From NCBI GenBank assembly GCA_964433495.1, contig CAYSRC010000010.1:1-57811 (forward strand): a stretch of DNA of 57,811 nt, written 5' to 3'. A program made the position numbers and the translations under genes. The notes under the pieces were generated by a model. It did no database searches and had not been told where the DNA came from. It was given only the letters and a program-made list of their open reading frames with translations. This document shows positions 15,788-25,033 of this stretch, one piece after another. Numbering within the stretch: position 1 is the first letter of the stretch; the number at the start of each line of letters is the position of its first letter. This stretch comes from CAYSRC01 sp964433495. GTDB taxonomy: Bacteria > Bacillota > Clostridia > Oscillospirales > Ruminococcaceae.

Positions 15788-16936
15788 ATGAAAAAGCGTT
15801 TACTAAGCCTCATCTCCGTTATCCTGATGATGGCACTCTGTCTCTCCGCCTGCGCAGGCGGCAGCGACGCAGATGACAACGGCGCGGATGTCCCCGACGG
15901 CGGCGCCGCGGACGGCGACCCCCTCAAAATCTGCTATGTCTCCTGCTCCAACCGCGGCGACGACATCTTCGTCGACATGATCTGGGGCGCGCTCGAGCGC
16001 GTGCGGGATGAGACGGGCATCGAGATCCACATCGTGGAGATGGACAACGACACCTCGCTCTACGAGTCCACCATGCTCGACGTGGCCGGCAGCGGCGACT
16101 ATGACCTCATCGTCACCGGGTTCTTCCAGATGGTCGACCCGACGATCGTCGCCGCCGAGGAGTACCCCGACCAGAAGTTCCTCGTCTTTGACACCGCCAT
16201 GGATTTCTCGGACGGCAAGTTCGCCAACTGCGTGTCGGTCGAGACCCTTCAGAACGAGGGCTCGTTCCTCGCGGGCGCGCTCGCCGCAATGATCACCACC
16301 AGCGACATAGAGGGCGCGAACCCCGACAAGAAGATCGGCTACATCGCCGCCTCCTCGAGCTCGGGCATGGACGCCTTCCTCACCGGCTACATCGACGGCG
16401 CGCTCTGGATAGACCCCGAGATCCAGGTCGTCTACGCCTTCTCGGGCACCTTCTCCGACACCGCCATCTCAAGGGAGATCGCCTATTCGCAGTTCCAGCA
16501 GGGCGTCGACATCATCTACTCGGTCGAGGACGTCGCGGGCATCGGCGTCGCCGACGCGGCGTACGAGGTCGGGGGCTTCACCATCGACTGCAACGTCGAC
16601 CTCGCGATGCAGATCATCGAGAACAACCCCACTGCGGCGAGCCGCATCGTCACCTCGATGTGCAAGGACTTCGGCTCCATCATCTACGACATGGTCACCG
16701 ACTTCACCAAGGGCGAGCTCACCTTCGGCGAGCACCGCGTCTACGGCCTTGCCGACAGCGGCGTCTTCCTCGCCGACAACGACATCTTCCGCGGCTTTGT
16801 CACCGACGAGATGATCGCAAAGCTCGAGGAGGCCGAGCAGAAGATAATCAGCGGTGAAATCGAGGTCAGCACGACGATAGGCGTCGACCAGGAGACCTAC
16901 GACGCGCTTATCAGCCGCGCGAGCGCCAGCAACTGA
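15788..16936 (+). CDS. BMP-family nucleoside-binding lipoprotein
   Basis: 382-residue solute-binding protein of the basic membrane protein/PnrA family, which captures purine and other nucleosides outside the cell for an ABC importer. The signal sequence ends in LSAC with lipidated Cys22. A DDIFVDMIWGALERVRDETGIEI region (near 60-80) and the conserved GSFLAGALAA (near 160) fit the two-lobed BMP fold. AAGGAG is about 9 bp before the ATG. It is the first gene of the nucleoside cluster. A large stable hairpin (16952-16986) separates it from the ATPase, consistent with higher expression of the binding protein. Confidence 0.92.
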   Translation: MKKRLLSLISVILMMALCLSACAGGSDADDNGADVPDGGAADGDPLKICYVSCSNRGDDIFVDMIWGALERVRDETGIEIHIVEMDNDTSLYESTMLDVAGSGDYDLIVTGFFQMVDPTIVAAEEYPDQKFLVFDTAMDFSDGKFANCVSVETLQNEGSFLAGALAAMITTSDIEGANPDKKIGYIAASSSSGMDAFLTGYIDGALWIDPEIQVVYAFSGTFSDTAISREIAYSQFQQGVDIIYSVEDVAGIGVADAAYEVGGFTIDCNVDLAMQIIENNPTAASRIVTSMCKDFGSIIYDMVTDFTKGELTFGEHRVYGLADSGVFLADNDIFRGFVTDEMIAKLEEAEQKIISGEIEVSTTIGVDQETYDALISRASASN

Positions 16937-16951
16937 TTTTATACGCGCAGG

Positions 16952-16986
16952 GCGGCAGGGAACGGGGCTTTCCCGTTCCCTGCCGC
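16952..16986 (+). terminator. Stable hairpin between binding protein and ATPase genes
   Basis: A perfect 15-bp stem (16952-16966 with 16972-16986) around GCTTT. No T-run follows directly, so it is more likely an mRNA-stabilising or partial-termination element than a full stop. Confidence 0.65.
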
Positions 16987-17036
16987 GACGTGAACGGCAT
17001 TTTTTGCGCAACACCGCGACGGGAGAGCAAAAAAAC

Positions 17037-18602
17037 ATGACCAACGAAAACTACATTCTTTCCATGCAGAACATCACCAAGATCTACGGCAACGGCTTCA
17101 TGGCGAACAAGGACATCACCTTTTCGGTCAGAGAGGGCGAGATCCACGGCCTCGTCGGCGAGAACGGCGCCGGAAAGAGCACGCTCATGAAGGTGCTGTT
17201 CGGGCAGGAGACGCCCGACATGGGCAGCATCTTCGTGCGCGGCGAGGAGGTCCGCATCTCGGGCCCGCTCAAGGCGCTCGAGCTCGGCATCGGCATGGTG
17301 CACCAGCACTTTATGCTGGTGCCCTCTATGACGGTCGCCGAGAACATCGTGCTCGGCAGCGAGCCCGTCAAGGGCAAGCTGTTTATGGACTATGACAAGG
17401 CCGCCGAGCTGACGCGGGAGATCTCGGAAAAATACAACCTGCCCGTCAGCCCCGAAAAGACGATCAAGGATCTCTCGGTCGGCTACAAGCAGCGGGTCGA
17501 GATCCTCAAGATCCTGCTCAAGGGGGCGAAGATCCTGCTGCTCGACGAGCCGACCGCCGTCCTCACCCCGCAGGAGACAAAGGAGCTGTTCGTCCAGCTC
17601 AAAAGCCTGCGCGACCGGGGCTTCACCATCGTGTTCATCTCCCACAAGCTCAACGAGATAAAGGAGATCTGCGACCGCATCACCGTGCTGCGCGACGGCG
17701 AGGTGGTGGGCACCCGCGACATCGACGAGGTGAGCGAACGGGATATCTCGCGCATGATGGTCGGGCGCGACGTGCTCATGGACATAGAGCGGCCCGAATG
17801 CCGCACGGGCGACACCGTGCTCAGCGTGCGGGACGTGGGCTACACCAACAAGTTCGGCCAAAAGGCGCTGCGGGACATAAGCTTTGACGTGCGCGCGGGC
17901 GAGATTGTGGGCGTCGCGGGCATCGAGGGCAACGGCTCGACCGAGCTCGCACAGATCGTCACCGGCCTCGCCTCGCCCGACGACGGCGACGTCAGGATAA
18001 AGGGCCGCAGCGTTCTCAAGCTGCCCGTCCGCGCGGTCCGCAACATGAACGTCGCGTTTATCTCGGAGGACAGGATGGTCTACGACCTCGTGTCCAACGC
18101 GAGCATCGAGGAAAACCTCATCTCCGACCGATACCACAAACAGGGGTACCACAACAGATTAGGCGGGCTCAACAGAAAGAAGATTGCCGCCGAGGCGGAC
18201 AGCCTCATCGAGCAGTACAAGGTGTCGTGCGACAGCAGAAAGGCCGCCGTCAGCACCCTGTCGGGCGGCAACATGCAAAAGGTCATCACGGCGCGCGAGT
18301 GCTCGAGCAGCCCCGACCTGCTCATCGTCAGCCAGCCCACGCGCGGCATCGACGTCGGCGCGACCGAGCTCATCCGCAGCCGCCTTGTCGACATGCGCGC
18401 GGACGGCGCGGCGGTGCTGCTCTTCTCGTCCGACCTCGCCGAGGTGATGGAGATAAGCGACCGCATCCTGGTGTTCTATGACGGGCAGATCGTCGCCCAC
18501 CTCGTCAACGGGCAGAGCGTGAACGAGACCCTGCTGGGCGAGTACATGCTCGGCCTCAAAAAGCAAACTGCCGAAGAGATTGGAGGCGCTTATTTTGCGT
18601 AA
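17037..18602 (+). CDS. Nucleoside ABC transporter ATP-binding protein (two ABC domains)
   Basis: A 521-residue duplicated ATPase of the carbohydrate/nucleoside-uptake type (NupO/YufO-like). The first domain has Walker A GENGAGKST near residue 40, the LSVGYKQRVEILKIL signature region near 143, and LLLDEPTAVLTP near 165. The second domain has a degenerate GIEGNGSTE P-loop, the LSGGNMQKVITARE signature near 415 and LLIVSQPTRGIDVGA near 435, where Asp-Glu of Walker B is replaced. Such asymmetry is usual in this family. I chose ATG 17037 because GGGAGAG lies 9 bp upstream. The end overlaps the permease start by 8 bp. Confidence 0.93.
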   Translation: MTNENYILSMQNITKIYGNGFMANKDITFSVREGEIHGLVGENGAGKSTLMKVLFGQETPDMGSIFVRGEEVRISGPLKALELGIGMVHQHFMLVPSMTVAENIVLGSEPVKGKLFMDYDKAAELTREISEKYNLPVSPEKTIKDLSVGYKQRVEILKILLKGAKILLLDEPTAVLTPQETKELFVQLKSLRDRGFTIVFISHKLNEIKEICDRITVLRDGEVVGTRDIDEVSERDISRMMVGRDVLMDIERPECRTGDTVLSVRDVGYTNKFGQKALRDISFDVRAGEIVGVAGIEGNGSTELAQIVTGLASPDDGDVRIKGRSVLKLPVRAVRNMNVAFISEDRMVYDLVSNASIEENLISDRYHKQGYHNRLGGLNRKKIAAEADSLIEQYKVSCDSRKAAVSTLSGGNMQKVITARECSSSPDLLIVSQPTRGIDVGATELIRSRLVDMRADGAAVLLFSSDLAEVMEISDRILVFYDGQIVAHLVNGQSVNETLLGEYMLGLKKQTAEEIGGAYFA

Positions 18603-19701
18603 CAGAGCCACCGACACGAGCAGGATCGAGCGAAAGTTCACCCTCGTGCGCACCCTGCTCGGCATCATGATATCCATGATCCTCGCGTTTTTCCTGATCC
18701 TCATGGTCAGCGACGCGCCCCTTGCGACCCTGAGGGAGTTCGTCATAACGCCGCTGACGAGCATAAAGCGCCTCGGCTACATTGTCGAAAAGGCGATCCC
18801 CCTTCTGTTCACCGGCACCTCGCTGTGCATCATCATGGCGAGCGGGCAGATGAACCTCGCCGTCGAGGGCGCATTTTATCTCAGCGGCATCGTGACCGCG
18901 TTTTTCGCCACGATGTCGATGCCGTCCTTCGTCCACCCCGTCGTCTGTATGCTGGCGGGCGCGCTGGCGGGCGCGCTCGTGTGCGCCCTGCCCGCGTGGA
19001 TGAACGTGAAATTCGGCACCAACACCATCGTCGTGTCGCTCATGCTCAACTACATCTGTCAGTACACGGGGGCGTATATCATGCACTACACCCCCATCCG
19101 AGACCCGTCCGCGGGCTTTGACGGCTCCTACAAGTACATGGACACCGCGCGGCTGCCCAAGCTGTTCGGCGTGACCAACATCCACCTGGGTCTTATCATC
19201 GCGGCGGCGGTCGTGCTCGGGGGCTATTGGCTGATGTACCGCAACAAGTGGGGCTACGGGGTGCGCATGACGGGCGAAAACGCCGCGTTCTCAAAATTCG
19301 CCGGCATCAACGTCAAGCGCTCGGTGATGACCGCCGCGCTGCTGGGCGGCGCGGTCGCGGGCCTCGGCGCCGCGGTCGAGCAGCTGGGGATGTACCGGCG
19401 TCACTCGTTTATGACCCCGCCCGGCTACGGCTGGGACGGCGTGATGATTGCGACCCTCGCCCGGCGCAACCCGCTTTTGGTGCCCGTCGCCGCGCTCTTC
19501 CTCGGCTATCTCAACACAGGCTCCAACGCGGTGAGCCAGTCGATGGACATCCCCATCGAGATCGTCAACATCGTCCAGTCCGTCATTATCATCTTTGTCG
19601 CCGCAGAGCATTTCCTCGACGCGTTCAAGCACAAAGAAATCGTCAAGGCCTCTGCAAAACATGTCGAAGCGTCGAGCGCTGTGAAGGAGAAAAAGGCATG
19701 A
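18595..19701 (+). CDS. Nucleoside ABC transporter permease 1
   Basis: 368-residue inner-membrane permease of the BPD_transp_2 family (NupP/YufP-like), with about eight to ten helices. The GQMNLAVEGAFYLSGI segment (near 88-103) and GENAAFSKFAGINVKRSVM (near 228-246) are typical of the simple-sugar/nucleoside permease family. The start appears to be TTG at 18595, because GGAGG at 18582-18586 lies 8 nt upstream. A TTG at 18580 would include that ribosome site. It overlaps the ATPase gene by 8 bp and the phosphorylase gene by 4 bp (ATGA). Confidence 0.9.
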   Translation: MRNRATDTSRIERKFTLVRTLLGIMISMILAFFLILMVSDAPLATLREFVITPLTSIKRLGYIVEKAIPLLFTGTSLCIIMASGQMNLAVEGAFYLSGIVTAFFATMSMPSFVHPVVCMLAGALAGALVCALPAWMNVKFGTNTIVVSLMLNYICQYTGAYIMHYTPIRDPSAGFDGSYKYMDTARLPKLFGVTNIHLGLIIAAAVVLGGYWLMYRNKWGYGVRMTGENAAFSKFAGINVKRSVMTAALLGGAVAGLGAAVEQLGMYRRHSFMTPPGYGWDGVMIATLARRNPLLVPVAALFLGYLNTGSNAVSQSMDIPIEIVNIVQSVIIIFVAAEHFLDAFKHKEIVKASAKHVEASSAVKEKKA

Positions 19702-20528
19702 ACCGAGATTATGAAAAGCTGATAAGCTGCACAGAGTATGTAAAGAGCCGCCTCGACGGCTTTGTGCCCAAAATAGCGATCATTCTGGGCTCGGGGCTCA
19801 ACGGGTACGGCGAGCTCGTGAAGCCGCACGCCATCATCAACTACGGCGAGATCGAGGGGTTCCCCGTCTCCACCGTCGCGGGCCACGTCGGGCGCTTCAT
19901 CTTCGGGTGGGTCGAGGGCGTGCCGGTGGTCGTCATGCAGGGGCGCGTACACTACTACGAGGGCTATTCGATGGCCGACGTCTGCCTGCCCACCCGCTTG
20001 ATGGGCCTGCTGGGCGCCGAGGTGCTGTTCATCACCAACGGCGCGGGCGCGCTCAACCGCGACTTTAAGCCGGGCGACCTCATGCTCATCCGCGACCACC
20101 TGTCGCTGTTCATCCCGAGCCCGCTCATCGGGCCCAACATGGACGAGCTGGGCCCGCGCTTCCCCGACATGACCACATGCTACCGCGAGGAGCTTCGCGC
20201 GATAATCCGCCGTTCGGCGGCCGAGCTCGGCATCGGCCTGCGCGAGGGCGTCTACGTCATGCTGACGGGGCCGCAGTACGAGACCCCCGAGGAGGTACGG
20301 CTGCTCGAGACGCTGGGCGGCGACGTCGTCGGCATGAGCAGCGTCACCGAGGCGCTTGCGGGCAACCACATGGGGCTCAAGGTGTGCGGGCTCACCTTTG
20401 TCGGCAACATGGGCGCCGGCATCAAGGACGAAAAGCTCGAGCACGGGGCGCACGCGGGCGACGCCGTCGACGAGCGGTTTGCGCGGCTGGTGACCCGCTC
20501 GGTCGCAGCCATCGCCAAGGCGCTGTAG
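19698..20528 (+). CDS. Purine nucleoside phosphorylase (trimeric, PNP-I type)
   Basis: Splits guanosine/inosine with phosphate into base and ribose 1-phosphate in the cytoplasm. The 276 residues carry the family motifs: IILGSGLNGYGE phosphate loop near 28-39, HVGRFIFG near 61, QGRVHYYEGY near 80-89, TNGAGALNRDFKPGDLMLIRDHL near 112-134, and GPQYETPEEVRLLETLGGDVVGMSSVTEA near 190-220 containing the purine-site Glu and the Met that contacts ribose. The start ATGA overlaps the previous stop, so translation is coupled to the permease. Its position between the two permease genes ties phosphorolysis directly to nucleoside import. PunA/PupG-like naming is likely, but not certain by eye. Confidence 0.93.
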   Translation: MNRDYEKLISCTEYVKSRLDGFVPKIAIILGSGLNGYGELVKPHAIINYGEIEGFPVSTVAGHVGRFIFGWVEGVPVVVMQGRVHYYEGYSMADVCLPTRLMGLLGAEVLFITNGAGALNRDFKPGDLMLIRDHLSLFIPSPLIGPNMDELGPRFPDMTTCYREELRAIIRRSAAELGIGLREGVYVMLTGPQYETPEEVRLLETLGGDVVGMSSVTEALAGNHMGLKVCGLTFVGNMGAGIKDEKLEHGAHAGDAVDERFARLVTRSVAAIAKAL

Positions 20529-20545
20529 GCGGAAAGGAGTCTGTT

Positions 20546-21532
20546 ATGGAAGGCGCATTATCCTATATCTTTTCCGTGACCTTTTTGCAGGCCATCATCC
20601 GCATGAGCACCCCCATCATCTTCGCGAGCATGGCGGCGCTCATCGGCGGCAAGGCCGACATCTTCTGCATCGCCTATGAGGGCATGATGCTCTTCGCCGC
20701 GCTCGGCGGGGTGCTGGGCAGCGCCTATTCGGGCAGCCTCATCGTCGGTATGCTCGTCGGCGTCGCCGCAAGCCTGCTGATTGCGGGCATCTTCGCCTAC
20801 TTTGTGCTCGTTCTCAAGACGCAGCCCATGCTGATAGGGCTTGCGCTCAACATCCTCGGCACGGGCGGCACGGCGTTCATCCTGTACATGTTCACGGGCC
20901 AGCGGGCGACCTCGCTCAACCTCTCGAGCCTGTCCTTCCCCGATATCAGAATCCCCTTTCTCGAGGACATCCCCGTTCTCGGCGACCTGCTGTCGGGCAA
21001 CAACCTGCTGACCTGGCTCGCCTATCTCTCGGTGATCCTCGTCTTTGTGCTGCTGTACAAGACGCCGCTGGGGCTCAAGATACGCGCCGTCGGTGAAAAC
21101 GCCCATGCGGCCGAGTCGCTCGGCATCAACCCCACCCGCATGAAGATAATCGCCATGATGATAAGCGGCGTGCTCGCCGCGTTCGGCGGGATGTTCATGT
21201 CGATGGGCTACAGCAACTACTTCACCAAAAACATGGTCGCGGGCCGCGGCTTCACGGGCATCGCAGCGCAGAACCTCGGCGCGGGCAAACCCATCCTGAC
21301 CCTTTTGTGCTCCATCCTGTTCGGGCTCGCGGACGCATTCGGCATCGCGCTGCAGAGCTTTCGCTTCCCGCCGCAGGTGGCGTCCATGTGCCCCTACGTC
21401 ATGACGGTCGTGGGCCTTGTGGTCATCGGCAAGGCCGAGGCCCGCCGCGAGCGCAGGCACGCGCTTGAGCTGGGCGCGCAGGAGGCCGCCCTCAAGAAGG
21501 CGGAGGCCGAAAAGGCCCGGGACAAGCGGTAG
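20546..21532 (+). CDS. Nucleoside ABC transporter permease 2
   Basis: 328-residue second permease of the importer (NupQ/YufQ-like), BPD_transp_2 family, with about eight to ten membrane segments. The opening MEGALSYIFSVTFLQAIIRM, the GGKADIFCIAYEGMMLFAAL block (near 34-53) and the VGENAHAAESLGINPTRMK segment (near 184-202) are the family landmarks. The C-terminus is a charged tail rich in Arg, Glu and Lys. AAAGGAG is 6 bp before the ATG at 20546. It would form a heterodimeric channel with permease 1. Confidence 0.92.
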   Translation: MEGALSYIFSVTFLQAIIRMSTPIIFASMAALIGGKADIFCIAYEGMMLFAALGGVLGSAYSGSLIVGMLVGVAASLLIAGIFAYFVLVLKTQPMLIGLALNILGTGGTAFILYMFTGQRATSLNLSSLSFPDIRIPFLEDIPVLGDLLSGNNLLTWLAYLSVILVFVLLYKTPLGLKIRAVGENAHAAESLGINPTRMKIIAMMISGVLAAFGGMFMSMGYSNYFTKNMVAGRGFTGIAAQNLGAGKPILTLLCSILFGLADAFGIALQSFRFPPQVASMCPYVMTVVGLVVIGKAEARRERRHALELGAQEAALKKAEAEKARDKR

Positions 21533-21555
21533 ACCGCCGCGGGAGGGGGTATCCC

Positions 21556-22497
21556 ATGAGACGTTTTATCATCGACACCGACACGGGCTCGGACGACGCG
21601 GTGGCCGTAATCATGGCGCTGCGCGACCGGGACGTGCGGGTCGAGGGCATCACCACCGTCGCGGGCAACGTGGACGTCGAGCAGGCGACCAAAAACTGCC
21701 TTGTGTCGATCGAGAGGGCAAACACCTACGCCCCGCCCGTTTATATGGGGCTCGGCCGGCCGATCCTTCGCGAAACCGACCCCGAACAAAAAAAGCGCGA
21801 CCTTCACGGCAAGGACGGCATGGGCGACATCGGGCTGCCCGAGCCCGCGCTCAAGCCGCAGGCGGAGCACGCGGTCGATTTTTTGATCCGATACATCGAC
21901 GCCAACCCCGGCGAGCTCGAGCTTGTGACGATAGGGCCCGCGACCAACCTCGCGTGGGTCGCGCACCGCAGCCCGCACACGCTTTGCAAGCTCAAGCGCA
22001 TCTATATGATGATGGGCACGGGCGCGTGGTTCGGCAACTCAAGCGGCCTTGCGGAGGGCAACGCCCGCATGGACCCCGAGGCGCTCGACATCGTTCTGCG
22101 GTACGCGGGCTGCGAGATATTCCTCATCGGCTGGGACATGTGCATCAACGAGTACATCTTCACCGAACAGGACATCCGCGCGCTGTACGCGACGGGCAGC
22201 CCCATCGCGCGGTTCTGCCTCGACATCAACCAAAAGCTCATCCGTTTCAACGAGGCCCGCTTCGGCGAGCCCTGCTTTGACATGGCCGACCCCGCGGCGA
22301 TGGCCGTCGCGCTCGACCCCGGCATGATCGAGCGCAGCATAACCGCCTACCACCGCGTCGAGACCAACAAGGGCCTCGCCTACGGGGCGATCTCGGTCGA
22401 GGTCTACAGCGGGCGCGGACGCGCCCCCAACGCCGTCACCGTCATCAAGGCGGACGCAGAGCGCCTGAAACGGTGCATCGTCGAGCGCATTGTGTGA
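21556..22497 (+). CDS. Inosine/uridine-preferring nucleoside hydrolase
   Basis: Hydrolyses N-glycosidic bonds of ribonucleosides to free base and ribose. The 313-residue length fits the family. IIDTDTGSDDAVA at 5-17 is the calcium- and ribose-binding aspartate cluster, TTVAGNVDVEQATKN follows at about 34-48, and GPATNLA with MMGTGAW continues the active-site frame. The usual MGG becomes MMG here. A ribosome site GGGAGGG precedes the ATG by about 9 bp and the gene follows permease 2 by 23 bp, so it is part of the uptake operon. Confidence 0.9.
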   Translation: MRRFIIDTDTGSDDAVAVIMALRDRDVRVEGITTVAGNVDVEQATKNCLVSIERANTYAPPVYMGLGRPILRETDPEQKKRDLHGKDGMGDIGLPEPALKPQAEHAVDFLIRYIDANPGELELVTIGPATNLAWVAHRSPHTLCKLKRIYMMMGTGAWFGNSSGLAEGNARMDPEALDIVLRYAGCEIFLIGWDMCINEYIFTEQDIRALYATGSPIARFCLDINQKLIRFNEARFGEPCFDMADPAAMAVALDPGMIERSITAYHRVETNKGLAYGAISVEVYSGRGRAPNAVTVIKADAERLKRCIVERIV

Positions 22498-22753
22498 CGC
22501 ATTTGGCCCCGGCGCGGGGCCCTGACCAAATCCCCGGCGACGTTCGTCCGATGCTTCACAGGCACGGCGGCCGTGCGGGCAGAGCGCCGGTCACAAATCT
22601 CCCGGCCGCTTCGGCGGCGGGGCAAGGGACCGTTAGGGGCTTCGGCCCGTCTCCCTGCCCTGCCGCGAAGGACGCCGAATCCTTAAAGACACCCTGCCGC
22701 TCGCCTCACCGGTAGGCGGCGCGCCTTTTCAGTATCAAGGAGGTAGATAGATT

Positions 22754-23536
22754 ATGGGAACCATCAAATATGACCCCAACGACCCCAACCCTGTCAGAAT
22801 GCACCTGCAGTGCAGAAGGGGGGATGTCGGCGAGTACGTCATCGTGCCGGGAGACCCCTTTCGCACCGACTGGGTCGCCTCGTTCTTTGAGGACGCAAAG
22901 CTTGTCTCCCACACCCGCGAGATAAAGATCTTCACCGGCACGTACAAGGGCCTTCGGGTGTCGGTCTGCTCGACGGGCATGGGGTGCCCCTCGGCCGCCA
23001 TCGTGTGCGAGGAGCTGTGCGAGATCGGCGCAAAGGTTCTTCTTCGCACGGGCAGCGGCTTCATGATAAGCGACAGGCTGCACGCGGGGGACGTCGCCGT
23101 TACGCTGGGCTCGGCCAAATACGAGGGCACCACCGAGTTTTTTGTGCCCAAGTGCTTCCCCTGCATCGCCGACCACGACCTTGTCACGGCGCTTGTGCGC
23201 ACCGCAAGGCGCTATACCGAGGGCAGCGGCGCCGCCGTGCACACGGGCGTCACCGCCACCGTCGACGCGTTTTACGGCGAGACGGAGGAGTTTCTCAACC
23301 GCCAGCGCGAGCACGGCATCATGAACTTGGAGATGGAGTCGGCTGCGGTCATCACCACCGCCATGCGCTTCGGCGTGCGCGGCGGGTGCATCTGCACCTG
23401 CGGGGAGGACGACCAAAGCGACGAGGCCCGCGCCCTCTATCACAGCTCGATGGAGCGCCAGATAAAAATAGCCCTCGACGCCTTTGTCGAGCTCGAGCGC
23501 ATGAAACAGGCGGGCGAGCTTGTAAGGGAAGTCTGA
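22754..23536 (+). CDS. Uridine phosphorylase-type NP-I nucleoside phosphorylase
   Basis: 260 residues of the NP-I phosphorylase family. VIVPGDPFRTDWVASFFEDA at about 29-48 matches the GDPxR phosphate-binding site. STGMGCPSAAIVCEEL near 72-87 and LLRTGSGFM near 95 form the nucleoside pocket, and MNLEMESAAVITTAMRFG near 195-212 contains the ribose-binding Met-Glu-Ser pair. Most likely it cleaves uridine, or possibly another nucleoside. AAGGAGG lies about 10 bp before the ATG. A gap of 256 bp separates it from the preceding hydrolase. I see no clear promoter there, so it may still be transcribed from the upstream operon. Confidence 0.88.
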   Translation: MGTIKYDPNDPNPVRMHLQCRRGDVGEYVIVPGDPFRTDWVASFFEDAKLVSHTREIKIFTGTYKGLRVSVCSTGMGCPSAAIVCEELCEIGAKVLLRTGSGFMISDRLHAGDVAVTLGSAKYEGTTEFFVPKCFPCIADHDLVTALVRTARRYTEGSGAAVHTGVTATVDAFYGETEEFLNRQREHGIMNLEMESAAVITTAMRFGVRGGCICTCGEDDQSDEARALYHSSMERQIKIALDAFVELERMKQAGELVREV

Positions 23537-23559
23537 TCCGTTCACCGCAAACAAAAAGC

Positions 23560-23587
23560 GCGCCCCGTATCCAACCATGCGGGGCGC
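23560..23587 (+). terminator. Intercistronic hairpin
   Basis: GCGCCCCGTAT (23560-23570) pairs with ATGCGGGGCGC (23577-23587), with one G-U pair, then TGTGTTT. It lies between the phosphorylase and the next hydrolase gene and may partly terminate or stabilise the message. Confidence 0.5.
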
Positions 23588-23614
23588 TGTGTTTAAAAAG
23601 GGAGAGTTTAAGCT

Positions 23615-24583
23615 ATGGTCAAAAAGGTCATTCTCGATGTCGACACGGGCTCGGACGACGCGGTCGCGCTGCTGACGGCGATCCTGCACAAGGACACCGA
23701 GCTTGTCGCCGCGTGCACCGTCGCGGGCAACCTGCCGCTCGAACAGACGACCGAGAACACCCTGCGCGTCCTACAGGCGGCGGGGTGCGGCGCGCCTGTC
23801 TATCGCGGCTGCGCAGGCCCGATGGTCAAAAACCTTGTGGGCGACCGCCTGCCGCTTCCGCCCTGGAACCCCGTCGACAGCGAGGGCCGGCCGCTCGCCA
23901 TCCACGCAGAGTACCTTGACCTGCCCGCGTCAAAGCGGTGCGCCGAAGAGACGCCCGCCCCCGCGTTTTATGTCGACTTTCTGCGCAGGGCGGCAGAGCC
24001 CGTCACGATCGTCGCGGTGGGCCCGCTGACCAACCTCGGCGTGGCGATTGCGATGGACCCCGACGTGTTCAAGCGGGGCGTCGAGAGGATCGTCGTCATG
24101 GGCGGCGGGCGCCGGGTGACCAACGTGACCGCGTGCGCCGAGGCGAACATCTGGAACGACCCCGAGGCGGCGCAGCTCGTCGCGCACTGCGGGGCCGAGG
24201 TGGTGTTTGTGCCGCTCGACGCAACCTATAAGGCTGCGGCGGTGACAAGAGCGGACTGCAAGCGTCTGCGGGCGCTCGGCACCTTTGCGGGCAGCTTTGC
24301 CGCCGACCTCTGCGAGCAGCGCATCGCCTTTCACAACGCCGTCGACCCCCTCGACATCCCCGACGCCGCGCCCGTGCACGACGCCCTCGCCGTCGCCTAT
24401 GTCATCGACCCCGCGGTGCTGACCGATGTGCGGCGCGTTGGTCTTAACATCGGCATCGGCGGCTTTTCCGAGGGCTGCACCATCGTCGACGGCCGCCGCC
24501 GCGACGGCGAGAAAAACTGCCTGTTTGCCTTTGACGGCGACAGGGGCAGGTTTGTCGACATCCTGTGCGAGGCGTTCGCCTGA
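23615..24583 (+). CDS. Second nucleoside hydrolase
   Basis: A 322-residue paralogue of the hydrolase at 21556. VILDVDTGSDDAVALL at 5-20 is the Asp cluster, CTVAGNLPLEQTTENTLRVL follows, and VGPLTNLGVAIAMDP and IVVMGGGRRVTNVTACAEANIWNDPEAA contain the conserved MGG and the ExNxxxDPEAA box. The ends match the family, and a GGGAGAG site precedes the ATG. Why two intact paralogues occur in one cluster is unknown. Different base or sugar preferences (purine, pyrimidine, deoxyribose) are plausible. Confidence 0.9.
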   Translation: MVKKVILDVDTGSDDAVALLTAILHKDTELVAACTVAGNLPLEQTTENTLRVLQAAGCGAPVYRGCAGPMVKNLVGDRLPLPPWNPVDSEGRPLAIHAEYLDLPASKRCAEETPAPAFYVDFLRRAAEPVTIVAVGPLTNLGVAIAMDPDVFKRGVERIVVMGGGRRVTNVTACAEANIWNDPEAAQLVAHCGAEVVFVPLDATYKAAAVTRADCKRLRALGTFAGSFAADLCEQRIAFHNAVDPLDIPDAAPVHDALAVAYVIDPAVLTDVRRVGLNIGIGGFSEGCTIVDGRRRDGEKNCLFAFDGDRGRFVDILCEAFA

Positions 24584-24689
24584 AAACGGCGGCGCTTTTT
24601 AGGCGTCGTCCGGCTTCGACGGACGAATTAAGCCGACGGCATCGCCAAAAACAACACGCTGCACAACCGTCCCACCGCTTTGCGGGCAG

Positions 24690-24713
24690 CTTCCTTTTAC
24701 ACAAGGGAGCCTA
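24690..24713. repeat. Short repeat module in gap between convergent genes
   Basis: TTTTACACAAGGGAGCCTAA at about 24694-24713 is a copy of the module found near 6960, 43700 and 57510. The rest of 24584-24920 shows small GC-rich inverted repeats but no gene. Confidence 0.55.
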
Positions 24714-24921
24714 AAGAATAGCTTTGACGTGGAAGCCGGGGCACTGAAACCGCTGTGCCTATATGAAATCGCTTTATAAGAGCTTACTGCGAACCGATGC
24801 CTCCCCTGCCGCGCAGCTCATGCAGCTTTTGAGCTGTCGTTCCTGCTTAAGCTCGACCACGCGACCGGGCGGCCGCAGAGTCGCCCCGCACCGGCATTCG
24901 CAAAGACAATAATAAACAAAA

Positions 24922-24979
24922 CCCTGTCCGTCCCAAAAAGCTTTTACAAGCCTCGTGGAACAAGACAGGGCATTTTTTG
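24922..24979. terminator. Bidirectional terminator between convergent nucleoside hydrolase genes
   Basis: CCCTGTC (24922-24928) pairs with GACAGGG (24964-24970) around a loop with its own GCTT/AAGC stem. ATTTTTTG follows on the plus strand, and TTTTGTTTATT on the minus strand. A second hairpin AGTATACCC/GGGTATACT (24988-25007) is followed by TTTTT on the plus strand. Confidence 0.55.
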
Positions 24980-25033
24980 TTTATCACAGTATACCCGTGG
25001 GTATACTTTTTTCCATGCGGCACATGCCGCGTC

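Noticed and set aside
20177..20545. N-terminal extension of permease 2 in a long open frame
   Set aside because: The extension is antiphase to the purine nucleoside phosphorylase gene. AAAGGAG and ATG at 20546 give the natural start.
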